Shown: piece by piece, positions 26,728 through 35,390 of the stretch | Numbering within the stretch: the stretch's first letter is position 1 | Layout of the letters: each line of letters begins with the position of its first letter | Source: Pontibacter litorisediminis | GTDB taxonomy: Bacteria; Bacteroidota; Bacteroidia; Cytophagales; Hymenobacteraceae | Length of the DNA stretch: 64,000 nucleotides | Assembly: GCF_029360645.1 (NCBI RefSeq) | Contig: NZ_JARDUA010000001.1 | Span: forward strand, 186,001-250,000 | Reading direction: 5' to 3' | Notes under the pieces: model-generated | What the model was told of the DNA's origin: nothing | Databases searched by the model: none | The model's input: the letters and a program-made list of their open reading frames with translations, nothing else | Translations under genes and position numbers: made by a program

Positions 26728-26768
26728 CACGAAAAAGAGGCACATCAACAGTGCCTCTTTTTTTGTGT
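26728..26768. terminator. Bidirectional terminator between the lipoprotein gene and rmuC
   Basis: AAAGAGGCAC (26734-26743) pairs with GTGCCTCTTT (26751-26760), a 7-base loop and T-runs on both strands. Outer ACAC/GTGT extends the stem. Confidence 0.88.
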
Positions 26769-26792
26769 AACGTAAGATGTTTCTTAGGCATA

Positions 26793-28124
26793 TTACTCCT
26801 GCTCTGCTTCCTCCGGCAATTGCGCTTCCTGCAGCAGGTTATCGTCTATGGTTTTGCTGGTTTTGGCTCCAAGCTCGCGCAGGATCTCCACCCGGCGGAT
26901 GAGGTTGCCGCGGCCTTCGGTCAGCTTGTTCATAGCTGCGTTGTAAGAGCTTTGGCTGTTCTCCAGGTGCTTGCCAATCGTTTTCAAATCATCCACAAAA
27001 CCTACAAACTTGTCGTAGAGCTTGCCACTTTCCTCGGCTATTCTCAGCACGTTGCGCTTTTGGTCCTCCTGGCGCCACACGCCGGCTACTGTTCTTAATG
27101 TTGCCAGCAGGGTAGAGGTAGTTACCAGTACGATGTTCTTGTCGAAGGCATCTGTAAACAGGTCGTGGTCGTGCTGCACGGCCAGGTTAAAGGCTGGCTC
27201 AATCGGAATGTACATCAGCACGAAATCCGGGGAGTTAATGCCGTTCAGGCGATGGTAGCTTTTGCGGCCTAGATCGGAGAAGTGGGTGCGGACGGAGTTG
27301 ATATGACCGCGCAGGTACACTTCCTGCTGGTGCTCGTCCTCGCAGCTGCAGAAGGCTTCATACGCCACCAGCGACATCTTGGAGTCGATGATCAGGTGCT
27401 TGCCCTCCGGCAGCCGCACGATTACGTCGGGGCGGTATACTTGTTTCTCGTCGTTTTGCCGTACCTCCTCGCGCTCGTAATGCACGCCTTTGCGCAAGCC
27501 GGACTTCTCCAGCAGGCTCTCCAGCAGGTACTCGCCCCAGTTGCCTTGTGTTTTACTCTCGCCTTTCAGGGCTTTGGTCAGGTTAATGGCGTCCTGGCTC
27601 ATTTGTTGGTTCAGGGAGGCCAGCTGCGTAATCTGCTCTTTCAGAGAGATGCTGTCCTTCAAGGTCTTCTCGTAGGTTTGCTCCACCTTCACTTCAAACT
27701 CCTTGATGCGCTCCTTGAGCGGTGCCAGCACACGCTCCAGGTTCTCAGAAGAGGCTTTGTTGAAGTGTTCGGCATTCGTCATGAGCACCTGGTTGGAGAT
27801 GCTCTGGAACTGCTGCAGAAACTTCTCGCGCAGCTGCTCCAGTTCACGCCCTTGCTCCTGCAAGCGGCTTTTGAGGTGCTCGTAGTCGGTTTCGGTTTTA
27901 GTCAGCGCATTGGTCAGGTCCAGCGTTTCGGACTGTGCCTCGCGCAGCTGTGCCTTAAGCTGCTCCAACTCCTGCGCCTTTTGCCTGGCCTGCCCCTCCA
28001 GCACGCCCTGCGTAACGGCAGCCTGGTTGGCTACCTGCTGCAGCGCGTTTAACTTTCCCTTCAGCGCCAAAAAGGCTACTACCAGGCCTCCCAAAAATGC
28101 CGCTATGCCTACCATGATCTCCAT
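26793..28124 (-). CDS. rmuC: DNA recombination protein RmuC
   Basis: A 443-residue membrane-tethered RmuC, a PD-(D/E)xK-like predicted nuclease that limits inversions at inverted repeats. An N-terminal membrane helix (IAAFLGGLVVAFLALKGKL) is followed by a long coiled coil at about 30-200, then the RmuC domain with NWGEYLLESLLEKSGL, YRPDVIVRLPEGKHLIIDSKM and DFVLMYIPIEPAF. IDSK and the upstream Asp are the expected catalytic residues. Length is normal. It is a single gene ending at a shared terminator. Confidence 0.95.
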   Translation of the reverse strand: MEIMVGIAAFLGGLVVAFLALKGKLNALQQVANQAAVTQGVLEGQARQKAQELEQLKAQLREAQSETLDLTNALTKTETDYEHLKSRLQEQGRELEQLREKFLQQFQSISNQVLMTNAEHFNKASSENLERVLAPLKERIKEFEVKVEQTYEKTLKDSISLKEQITQLASLNQQMSQDAINLTKALKGESKTQGNWGEYLLESLLEKSGLRKGVHYEREEVRQNDEKQVYRPDVIVRLPEGKHLIIDSKMSLVAYEAFCSCEDEHQQEVYLRGHINSVRTHFSDLGRKSYHRLNGINSPDFVLMYIPIEPAFNLAVQHDHDLFTDAFDKNIVLVTTSTLLATLRTVAGVWRQEDQKRNVLRIAEESGKLYDKFVGFVDDLKTIGKHLENSQSSYNAAMNKLTEGRGNLIRRVEILRELGAKTSKTIDDNLLQEAQLPEEAEQE

Positions 28125-28251
28125 AAGGTAAAGGTAAAGTTTTTTAGTATGGCAGCAAATGATTTTGCTAATGAAATTAGCGTTCTCAAGCTAAACAGTC
28201 TGCTCCTCCTGGGGGTAGCACAGATCTTATACTTTATCAGGTGCGGGTCTT

Positions 28252-29628
28252 TTAACGCACAAAGCTTACTTTGTACTTTTTGCCTTTGATTTTGGCGCCG
28301 TTGAGTTTTTTGACTGCAGTGCCGGCGGCTTCCTCCGGAATGGCTACAAAGCTGTGGTGGTCCTGAATTTCAATTTTGCCGATCTCGGCGGCGCTCAAAC
28401 CAACTTCTGCGATCAAAGCCCCTACAATATCGCGTGGGCTAAGCTTATCTTTGCGGCCACCGCTGATGTGCAGCGTCGTGAGGGCTGGTGCTTCAACGGG
28501 AGCTAGGGTATTGGTTGAGGTAAGCTCCCGCGGGTCCAGCCACTCGTTTACCTGTACCTCCGGCCACTGCTCCAGTTTTTGAAGTTCGCGGGGGTTCAGC
28601 AAAGTATAAACGGTGCCCGACTTGCCGGCCCTGCCAGTACGGCCGCTGCGGTGCAGGTAAGCGTCCTGGTGCTGGGGCAGCTCATAATGGATGATCTGCT
28701 GCACCACGTCCATGTCCAGCCCGCGGGCGGCCAGGTCGGTGGCGACAAGTATGGCCGCGGTACCATTGCGGAAAAGCGTCATAGTTTTATCGCGCTCCCG
28801 CTGCTCCAGTTTGCCATGCAAGGCCCGGGCAGCAAAACCATGCTCCTGCAGGTGCTGCGCCACCTCCTCAGTAGAGAGGCGGGCATTCACAAACACCACG
28901 GTACCGGCCGAGCTTATACTTTGCAGCAGCTGTACGAGTGCCTCCGGCTTTTGTGCGTCCTGCACCTTCAGGCCATAGTATAAGATGCGATCAGGAACGG
29001 CGGCGACGGTAGCCTGTACAAACATGGGGTCCTGCAGCGAATTAGCGATCAGCTCCTTTACATTCTCCTCCATGGTGGCTGAGAAAAGGATCGTCTGGCG
29101 CTTTCGTGGCAAAGCGCCAAGCAGTTTGTCCAGTTCTTCTTCAAAGCCCATTTCCAGCAGCTTATCAGCCTCATCCAGAACTACTTTTGTCGCTTTGCTT
29201 ACATTTAAGGTTTTGCGGCTGAGGTGGTCGGTGAGGCGGCCGGGCGTGCCGACCAGCACCTGCGGGGGGTGGGCCAGCGAGTCCTCCTCCAACTTAAAGG
29301 AGTGGCCCCCATAGAAGGCGCTGATCTTCAGGTTCGGGATAAAACGAGCGTACTGCTTAAGTTCCTGCCGCACCTGCACGGCCAGTTCGCGGGTGGGCAC
29401 CACCACCAATGCCTGTACCTGCTGCAGATCCGGGTTTATACTTTGCAAGAGCGGCAGGCCAAAGGCAGCCGTTTTGCCGCTGCCTGTTTCGGCCTGGCCT
29501 GCCACATCGCGCCCCTGCAGCAGCAATGGTATGGCTTGCTCCTGTATGGGAGTAGGTGAGGTATATGCCACTGCCTGCAGCGCTTGCAGCAGGGCATCGT
29601 TTAGGTTGAGTTGCTCGAAAGTAGCCAT
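28252..29628 (-). CDS. dbpA: DEAD-box RNA helicase, DbpA type
   Basis: A 458-residue ATP-dependent RNA helicase. The Q motif region FEQLNLNDALLQAL is followed by Walker A AETGSGKT, the DEAD box in VVLDEADKLLEMGFEEELD, SAT motif FSATMEEN and motif VI HRSGRTGRAG. The C-terminal ~75 residues form the DbpA RNA-binding domain (KLSPRDIVGALIAEVGL and HHSFVAIPEEAA), which targets helix 92 of 23S rRNA in DbpA. A role in large-subunit assembly is therefore likely. The ATG at the complement of 29626-29628 is preferred; a TTG 24 bases upstream is unlikely. Confidence 0.93.
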   Translation of the reverse strand: MATFEQLNLNDALLQALQAVAYTSPTPIQEQAIPLLLQGRDVAGQAETGSGKTAAFGLPLLQSINPDLQQVQALVVVPTRELAVQVRQELKQYARFIPNLKISAFYGGHSFKLEEDSLAHPPQVLVGTPGRLTDHLSRKTLNVSKATKVVLDEADKLLEMGFEEELDKLLGALPRKRQTILFSATMEENVKELIANSLQDPMFVQATVAAVPDRILYYGLKVQDAQKPEALVQLLQSISSAGTVVFVNARLSTEEVAQHLQEHGFAARALHGKLEQRERDKTMTLFRNGTAAILVATDLAARGLDMDVVQQIIHYELPQHQDAYLHRSGRTGRAGKSGTVYTLLNPRELQKLEQWPEVQVNEWLDPRELTSTNTLAPVEAPALTTLHISGGRKDKLSPRDIVGALIAEVGLSAAEIGKIEIQDHHSFVAIPEEAAGTAVKKLNGAKIKGKKYKVSFVR

Positions 29629-29754
29629 GGTTTGCTTGTACGTAAGCTGCAAAGGTAGGTCAATTCCCGCTCTGCCCGTGTAGCGAGAAGCGTATATGTA
29701 TGCCTATACCTTAATTTTAATAACAAAATAGGGCATGCCTGCAGTAGTAAGGGT

Positions 29755-30852
29755 ATGGAGAAAGAACCCGGAAGCAAGCTCAGGCACTATACCTTTATAC
29801 TGCTGTTTGGCATACTGCTGGTGTACGTGCTGGTGGTGGCGCGGGAGTTCCTGTACCCAATCCTGATGTCGGTGCTGTTTGCCTACCTGCTGTACCCGGT
29901 GGAGAGCTGGCTGGAGTCGAAGGGGCTGCCGCGGATACTGGCTAACTTCATCACAGTGATAGCGGCCATGGCCATATTTGTGGGGGCGCTGGTACTGCTA
30001 TACAAGCAACTGATTGTGTTTCTGGGGGATTTCCCGGCCCTGCAGGAAAAGGCAATGGACAACCTGGACCGCCTGCAGGAGAGTATAGATAGCCGCTTTG
30101 GAGAAAGCAACCCTAAGAACGAGCACTGGCTGCAGGCACAGCTAAAAAGCGCGCTGGAGCTGAGCGGCAGTTTCCTGAGCAACATCCTGATGGCAACAAC
30201 CGGCACCATTGCCAAATTTGGCCTGATGCCCGTCTACATTTTTCTTTTTCTGTACTACCGCAACAAGTTTGAACACTTCCTGTTCAGGCAGGTAAGCTCT
30301 GCCAAGCATGGCAGGGTGAGGCGGATCATGGACGAAATCTCCAATGTGACCAAGCATTACATGGCCGGTGTGGTGATCGTCATCCTGATCCTTTGCGTCA
30401 TCAACTCCACGGGCCTGCTGCTGATAGGGGTAGATTACTGGCTGCTGCTGGGCATCATCTCCGCCTTCATCAACTTCATCCCATACTTCGGCACGCTGAT
30501 AGGAGGGGCTATTCCGCTGCTGTATACCTTGCTGGTGCAAGGCGACCCCAACAAGGCGCTGATGGTGCTGTTCTTCTTCCTGGTGGTGCAGTTCACCGAG
30601 AACAACATCCTCACGCCCAACATCACGGGCAGCAAAGTCAACATCAACCCTATGTTTACCATACTTAGCATTATAGTGGGCGGTATGGTTTGGGGATTGC
30701 CCGGTATGTTTCTGGCGGTGCCGTACCTGGGCATGTTTAAAGTATACTGCGACCATACCGAAAGGCTTGCGGGTTGGTCGTTCATGTTGGGCACTGAAGG
30801 CACTGAGGAGCACGCGCTCACCCTGGATAAAATTAAAAAGTTGTTCAGTTAG
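29755..30852 (+). CDS. AI-2E (TqsA/PerM-type) family transporter
   Basis: A 365-residue inner-membrane protein with about eight spans in the AI-2E permease layout. The first pair is LLFGILLVYVLVVAREFLYP, and the signature ISAFINFIPYFGTLIGGAIP near 240 with NNILTPNITGSKVNINPMF after it is diagnostic. Family members export AI-2 or, as PerM, other solutes or ions such as Na+. The substrate is not predictable. It is a single gene divergent from the dbpA-type helicase. Confidence 0.93.
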   Translation: MEKEPGSKLRHYTFILLFGILLVYVLVVAREFLYPILMSVLFAYLLYPVESWLESKGLPRILANFITVIAAMAIFVGALVLLYKQLIVFLGDFPALQEKAMDNLDRLQESIDSRFGESNPKNEHWLQAQLKSALELSGSFLSNILMATTGTIAKFGLMPVYIFLFLYYRNKFEHFLFRQVSSAKHGRVRRIMDEISNVTKHYMAGVVIVILILCVINSTGLLLIGVDYWLLLGIISAFINFIPYFGTLIGGAIPLLYTLLVQGDPNKALMVLFFFLVVQFTENNILTPNITGSKVNINPMFTILSIIVGGMVWGLPGMFLAVPYLGMFKVYCDHTERLAGWSFMLGTEGTEEHALTLDKIKKLFS

Positions 30853-30932
30853 CGCTTTACCTGCTTTTTGTAAGGCCAAATAAGGATAGGCTGGCGCTTT
30901 TCTGCGTATTTTAGCATGCTATTTTTACCTCC

Positions 30933-31826
30933 ATGAAAAAGCCGAAGCCAGAGCCATTGCCGATACAGGAACTGCTGCAACTGCAGGAGTTGGCTGTGCT
31001 GCCCCTACAGGAGTTTGCCAGCGAGCTTTCGGCGGTGCCGCACCGGCACAACGCCTACCAGCTCATCTATGTGCAGGAAACCAAGGGCGGTGATAACCTG
31101 ATCGACTTCCGGCGCTACGAGATGCTGGCGGGCCGGGTGTTTTTTCTGGGCCCGGGGCAGGCGCACCAGCGGCTGGCGCTGCAGGAGCGCGGCAAGATCG
31201 TGGCGTTCCGGGAGAGTCTGCTGCAGACCACAGGCCTCACCGCGCACGATGTGCTGGTGCTGTTTGGGGCCGCGTACCAACACCCCTACCTCGACCTGCC
31301 TCCCAAACTGCGTCATACCATCGAGCAACTGGTGCAGCTATTGGAACAGGAGCTGGAGGAGCCTGTTCCGGATATTACCATACTCTCACGCTTGCTTTAT
31401 ACCTTGCTGAAGTTCCTGCTACGCGAGTCGCACCTGCAAATAGCCAGGCTAACGCCAGCCCGGTACAGCGAGCGCATCTTTCAGTTAAGCACTTTGGTTG
31501 AGCAGCATTTTCAGGAGCACCTGCCTGTGTCATACTATGCTGAGGTAATGGGAATTACCCCAAAGCACCTGAATAATATCTGCAGGATCAGTCTGGGGAT
31601 AACAGTGGCCGATATGCTGCACAACAGGCTGTTGATCGAGGCTAAACGGCTGTTGTACTTCAGTACCTTGTCGGTGAAAGAGATCGCCTATACACTAGGG
31701 TTTGAGGATGCCTCCTACTTTGTACGCTTCTTCCGGAGGATGACGGGCCAAACGCCTATGCAGGTGCGGCAGCAGCAGAGTGGTTCCAAAAGTACCATAG
31801 ACGAGGCGGATAATGCCATGACCTGA
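30933..31826 (+). CDS. AraC-family transcriptional regulator
   Basis: A 297-residue regulator with an N-terminal cupin-like ligand domain (about 20-150; HRHNAYQLIYV is the typical motif) and a C-terminal pair of helix-turn-helices at about 175-285. The second carries VKEIAYTLGFEDASYFVRFFRRMTG, matching the AraC signature. It sits 42 bases upstream of a DMT-family exporter on the same strand, so it probably controls that gene. The ligand is unknown. Confidence 0.92.
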   Translation: MKKPKPEPLPIQELLQLQELAVLPLQEFASELSAVPHRHNAYQLIYVQETKGGDNLIDFRRYEMLAGRVFFLGPGQAHQRLALQERGKIVAFRESLLQTTGLTAHDVLVLFGAAYQHPYLDLPPKLRHTIEQLVQLLEQELEEPVPDITILSRLLYTLLKFLLRESHLQIARLTPARYSERIFQLSTLVEQHFQEHLPVSYYAEVMGITPKHLNNICRISLGITVADMLHNRLLIEAKRLLYFSTLSVKEIAYTLGFEDASYFVRFFRRMTGQTPMQVRQQQSGSKSTIDEADNAMT

Positions 31827-31868
31827 TGAGGCCCGGGCCGTACATTTGCAAACTTTGTACGGACGGCT

Positions 31869-32840
31869 ATGAACCAGAACAATCATTTAAAGGCAATCGC
31901 CATAGGCTCCCTGGCCTGTGTCTTTTTCAGCGCAACCTATACGGTGAACAGCGTTATCTCGGCCGATGGCGGCCACTGGGCCTGGACGGTGGGGCTTCGC
32001 ACCACGTTTCTGGCTTTGCTGCTGTTGCCCTTGCTTGTTGTACAGGGCAGGTTGCTGCCACTAATTAAAGTGATGCGCCAAAGCCTGTGGGTGTGGATGG
32101 GGTGGGGCGGCCTTGCCTTCGGGATAGTCTATATCTTTTTGACCTCTGCCGCTTTCTTTGGCCCGGGCTGGCTTATAGCAGGCGTGTTCCAGTTCACCAT
32201 TGTGGCCGGTATCCTGCTCTCGCCGCTGATTTACAAAGACGCGCGCGGCCGCATTCCGGTGCGCGCATTGCTGTTGTCCATACTTATTCTGGCGGGCATT
32301 GCCCTGATGCAATGGAGCCAGCGCAACGGCAGCTACACACCACAGGACCTGTGGGCCTGCGTGTTGCTGGTGCTGATTTCGGCTACCTTATGGCCGCTGG
32401 CCAACCGTAAGCTGCTGCTCTACACCGAGGAGAAGACACAGGGGCTTAACGCCATGCAGCGGGTGGCGGGCATGGCGATCGGTAGCCTGCCTGTACAGCT
32501 TTGCCTGATGCTGTACGGCTACAGCGAGGCAGGCTTACCCGATGGGTCCCAGGTATGGGGCACGCTCATTATCGCCTTGAGCTCCGGCGTGATCGGGGGC
32601 ATCCTGTTTTTTGTGGCCATGAACATAGTGCGCCACAATTCGGCCGCGCTGGCTGCCGTGGAGGCTACCCAATCCATTGAGATTGTTGCCACGCTGGCAG
32701 GTGAGATAGTGCTGTTGGGCATTGGGTGGCCGGGACCGCTAGCAAACGTGGGCATGCTGCTGGTAATGGGCGGGCTGGTGCTGTACAGCATGCCAGCCCG
32801 GCAAAAAGCCCTGCGTTTACCCAAAGTAAGGCTGCGGTAG
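31869..32840 (+). CDS. DMT/EmrE-type multidrug exporter
   Basis: A 323-residue inner-membrane protein with about ten spans in two EamA-like halves. The first half holds IAIGSLACVFFSATYTVNS and the second IALSSGVIGGILFFVAMNIVR with AALAAVEATQSIEIVATLAGE. This matches the 'multidrug resistance efflux transporter' branch of the drug/metabolite superfamily. Together with the AraC regulator 42 bases upstream it forms a likely regulator-exporter pair. The substrate is unknown. Confidence 0.88.
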   Translation: MNQNNHLKAIAIGSLACVFFSATYTVNSVISADGGHWAWTVGLRTTFLALLLLPLLVVQGRLLPLIKVMRQSLWVWMGWGGLAFGIVYIFLTSAAFFGPGWLIAGVFQFTIVAGILLSPLIYKDARGRIPVRALLLSILILAGIALMQWSQRNGSYTPQDLWACVLLVLISATLWPLANRKLLLYTEEKTQGLNAMQRVAGMAIGSLPVQLCLMLYGYSEAGLPDGSQVWGTLIIALSSGVIGGILFFVAMNIVRHNSAALAAVEATQSIEIVATLAGEIVLLGIGWPGPLANVGMLLVMGGLVLYSMPARQKALRLPKVRLR

Positions 32841-32852
32841 GGCTGATTTGGT

Positions 32853-34004
32853 TCAGGCTACCGCAGCCTGCTGCACAGGAGCCGTGGCCTTCTGCAGCGG
32901 TTTCAGCCCAAAGGGCACCCGCAGCCAGTTTACCGGCATGATCACAAATCTAGTCAGCACAAAGCAAAGGACAAACGTAGCCAGGCTGATGAAGGCGAAT
33001 TTGATCCCGATGCCCCAGCTAAGTTCCCGCAGGTAGAAGCCCAGCGCCACGATGATGGTCTGGTGCAGGATATAGAAAGGGTATACCATTTCGTTAGCCT
33101 GTGCCAGGTACCTGCTTTTAATGTTGAGGTGCTGCATGGCAAAGCCAACAATCGCCATTAGCCAAAACCAGCGGTTGCTCTGCTTTAGAACATAGTAGCC
33201 ATCCAGCGCCAGCCCGTTCAGCTCAACATCCTGTAACCAGTAAAAAGTATAAAGTATGGTTACCGCAGCTATTGCCAGGCTCAGGCTATACCAGCGCAGC
33301 GCCCTTACCTTTTCCTGAAGTTGCGGCAGCTTCATCAGCAGAAAGCCTATCAGAAACACCGATAGGTAGAGGAAGTGGTTGGCCCAGTCGTCGATGAGCG
33401 CGTTGGTGGCCGGAAAGCGCTCGTTCAGCAGCACCCCACCGATGCTTAGCCACAGCGCAGGCAGCGCCAGCAGCATCCAGCTTTGTATGCTTGCGGCGCT
33501 TATACTTCTGCGGCGAAGGTAGGCCAGCAGCGGTAGCAGCAGCAGGCTATAGCTCAGGATGTAGGCCAGGTACCACAGGTGGTGCCAGCTGAAGTTGCCT
33601 GCCGGGTATGGCTCCAGCTCAAAGATAGAAGGGTAGAAGCTGAGGTAATCGGTTGCCGTGCCTTGTACCACGCGCTCAAAGTACACCTGCGGGGGCACCA
33701 CCAGCAGCATGCCCACCAGCAGCGGCACGAGTATTCTTTTAAGCCTGTCTTTGGCAAAGGCGCCGGCACTGCGGAAGCCCATGGCAAAGAATACCCCCAC
33801 GCCCGACACCAGGAAGATGAGCGACATGCGCCACTGGCTCATAAAGAGCATGGGCGTCTCCAGCGACTCGCTCAGCACCGGGTTCTTGATATGCCATTCC
33901 CAGCTGACAAAGTACATGCCGGTGTGGTAAAAGATGAGCAGCGAGAAAGCCAGCACCCGTAGCCAGTCGAACTCATGACGTCTGATTTTAACCTGTTTTT
34001 CCAT
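32853..34004 (-). CDS. Membrane acyltransferase (OpgC/acyltransferase-3 type)
   Basis: A 383-residue integral membrane O-acyltransferase with about ten helices. It begins HEFDWLRVLAFSLLIFYHTGMYF, with the arginine and histidine of the acyltransferase-3 signature, and contains SLIFLVSGVGVFFAMGFRS and a loop with YPFYILHQTIIVALGF. Such enzymes transfer acetyl or succinyl groups to envelope glycans; the acceptor here is unknown. The ATG at the complement of 34002-34004 fits the family start. The AraC-type membrane regulator lies upstream on the same strand. Confidence 0.88.
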   Translation of the reverse strand: MEKQVKIRRHEFDWLRVLAFSLLIFYHTGMYFVSWEWHIKNPVLSESLETPMLFMSQWRMSLIFLVSGVGVFFAMGFRSAGAFAKDRLKRILVPLLVGMLLVVPPQVYFERVVQGTATDYLSFYPSIFELEPYPAGNFSWHHLWYLAYILSYSLLLLPLLAYLRRRSISAASIQSWMLLALPALWLSIGGVLLNERFPATNALIDDWANHFLYLSVFLIGFLLMKLPQLQEKVRALRWYSLSLAIAAVTILYTFYWLQDVELNGLALDGYYVLKQSNRWFWLMAIVGFAMQHLNIKSRYLAQANEMVYPFYILHQTIIVALGFYLRELSWGIGIKFAFISLATFVLCFVLTRFVIMPVNWLRVPFGLKPLQKATAPVQQAAVA

Positions 34005-34094
34005 AGCATTATGTTTTGATGCAAACATCGCCAAAGAAGCACAGAAAGGAAGAATGTGCCGGTAAGTGCGAAGTGCTTACCTATAGGGAAGCAC

Positions 34095-35243
34095 CTAAAC
34101 GGAGCCGGAAGCGGTGGTTTTGCGGTATTGCCCCGGCGTTTGGCCGGTATACTTTTTAAAGGCCGCGCTAAAGGCGGACTTTGACAGGTACCCTACCTGC
34201 TCGGCCACTTCCTCCACCTTCAGGTGTTGTTGCCTGGGGTCCGAAAGTATGGTTTTGGCCTCGCGGATGCGCAGCTCAGCCAGGTATTCGAAAAAGCTTT
34301 TTCCCAGGCGCTCGTTCAGGCTCTGCGAGAGGTAGTGCGGGGAAGTCTGGAGCTGCCTGGCCAGCAAGGGCAGGGAGGCTGAAGGCTGAACGAAGAACTT
34401 CGCTTCTTCCGCTGCTTTCAGCTTCTGGAGCAGGTCTTGCTTGGCCTCCTCGCTCAAGGCCGATTTCTCATACTTGACCTGCACCACCGGCTGGAAGAAA
34501 GCGGAGTCGGTAATGATCTTATAGCTGGCGAAGAAGAGCTGCAGCACCAGGAAGGCGGCCAGGATGTGGTCTCCCAGATCGCGCTCGTAGCTCAGTTTGG
34601 TCAGGAGGATCACTAAAAGGGAAGCAATGAAAAAAAGCAGCAGAAACCTGGCCCAGGTGTAGAAGTATTGATTAGGGGAGTCGGAGGCTTTTCGGTTTTT
34701 CAGGAGCCAAAAGCAGAGGCCTATGTAGAGGAGGATGTGCAGTATCGTTAGCTCGTTCACATACTCCGTTAAGTGCAGCGGGTCCCAGTAGAGTTGTATG
34801 TTAACCGGCAATTGCTCCATCTCCGGGAAGTATGCCCCGAGGTAGGCGTTATACTTTACTTCCTCGGGCTGTAGGTAAAACAGGGTGTGGTACAGAAAGT
34901 ACACTCCAAAGGGAATGAAGTGGAGCCATTGCCTGTGTGTCCAGTTGTTGCCGTTCAGGCTCCGGAAAAGCAGGTAAGTCAGCGGGCCCACAGCAAAGTT
35001 GGCCGGCTCCGAGAAGTCCACCAGGGGCAGCACCCGGAACATCAGGCCGCTGTAGCAAAGAAAGACCTCCAGCACCAAAGCGGCAAACGTAAACACCAGG
35101 GCTGCCAGCAGCAGGTGGTGGTAGGGCTGCCGGTGCGGCCTACGGGCCAGGAACAACAAACCCAGGAAAAAGCCCTGCACTACACCCACCAGCAGTATGG
35201 CGGCAAACCAGTCGAAGCGGAAGAAGGTCTCTGTTAGCGGCAT
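34095..35243 (-). CDS. Membrane-anchored AraC-type regulator
   Basis: A 382-residue protein with about seven membrane helices in the first 250 residues (FFRFDWFAAILLVGVVQGFF is the first) and a cytosolic AraC helix-turn-helix domain at the C-terminus (YLSQSLNERLGKSFFEYLAE then SKSAFSAAFKKYTGQTPGQY). This 7TM-HTH architecture is common in Bacteroidota and suggests direct sensing at the membrane. The ATG at the complement of 35241-35243 begins just before the first helix; longer forms start upstream in non-conserved sequence. It lies about 90 bases upstream of the acyltransferase on the same strand and may control it. Confidence 0.88.
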   Translation of the reverse strand: MPLTETFFRFDWFAAILLVGVVQGFFLGLLFLARRPHRQPYHHLLLAALVFTFAALVLEVFLCYSGLMFRVLPLVDFSEPANFAVGPLTYLLFRSLNGNNWTHRQWLHFIPFGVYFLYHTLFYLQPEEVKYNAYLGAYFPEMEQLPVNIQLYWDPLHLTEYVNELTILHILLYIGLCFWLLKNRKASDSPNQYFYTWARFLLLFFIASLLVILLTKLSYERDLGDHILAAFLVLQLFFASYKIITDSAFFQPVVQVKYEKSALSEEAKQDLLQKLKAAEEAKFFVQPSASLPLLARQLQTSPHYLSQSLNERLGKSFFEYLAELRIREAKTILSDPRQQHLKVEEVAEQVGYLSKSAFSAAFKKYTGQTPGQYRKTTASGSV

Positions 35244-35333
35244 CGGCAAGTATACGTGGCGGCTTATCCTGTGTAAGGTGCAGGCTCTCTGCAATTTTAC
35301 TTATTTCCTGCCACACTTGTAGCTTACGGCAAC

Positions 35334-35364
35334 AAAAAAGCCCGGACCACTGGCCCGGGCTCTT
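35334..35364 (-). terminator. Terminator of the large TonB/outer-membrane receptor gene
   Basis: Minus strand: AGCCCGG pairs with CCGGGCT around a 9-base loop, followed by six T. Confidence 0.85.
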
Positions 35365-35390
35365 ACCTTAATCAAACAATGGCATGCTCA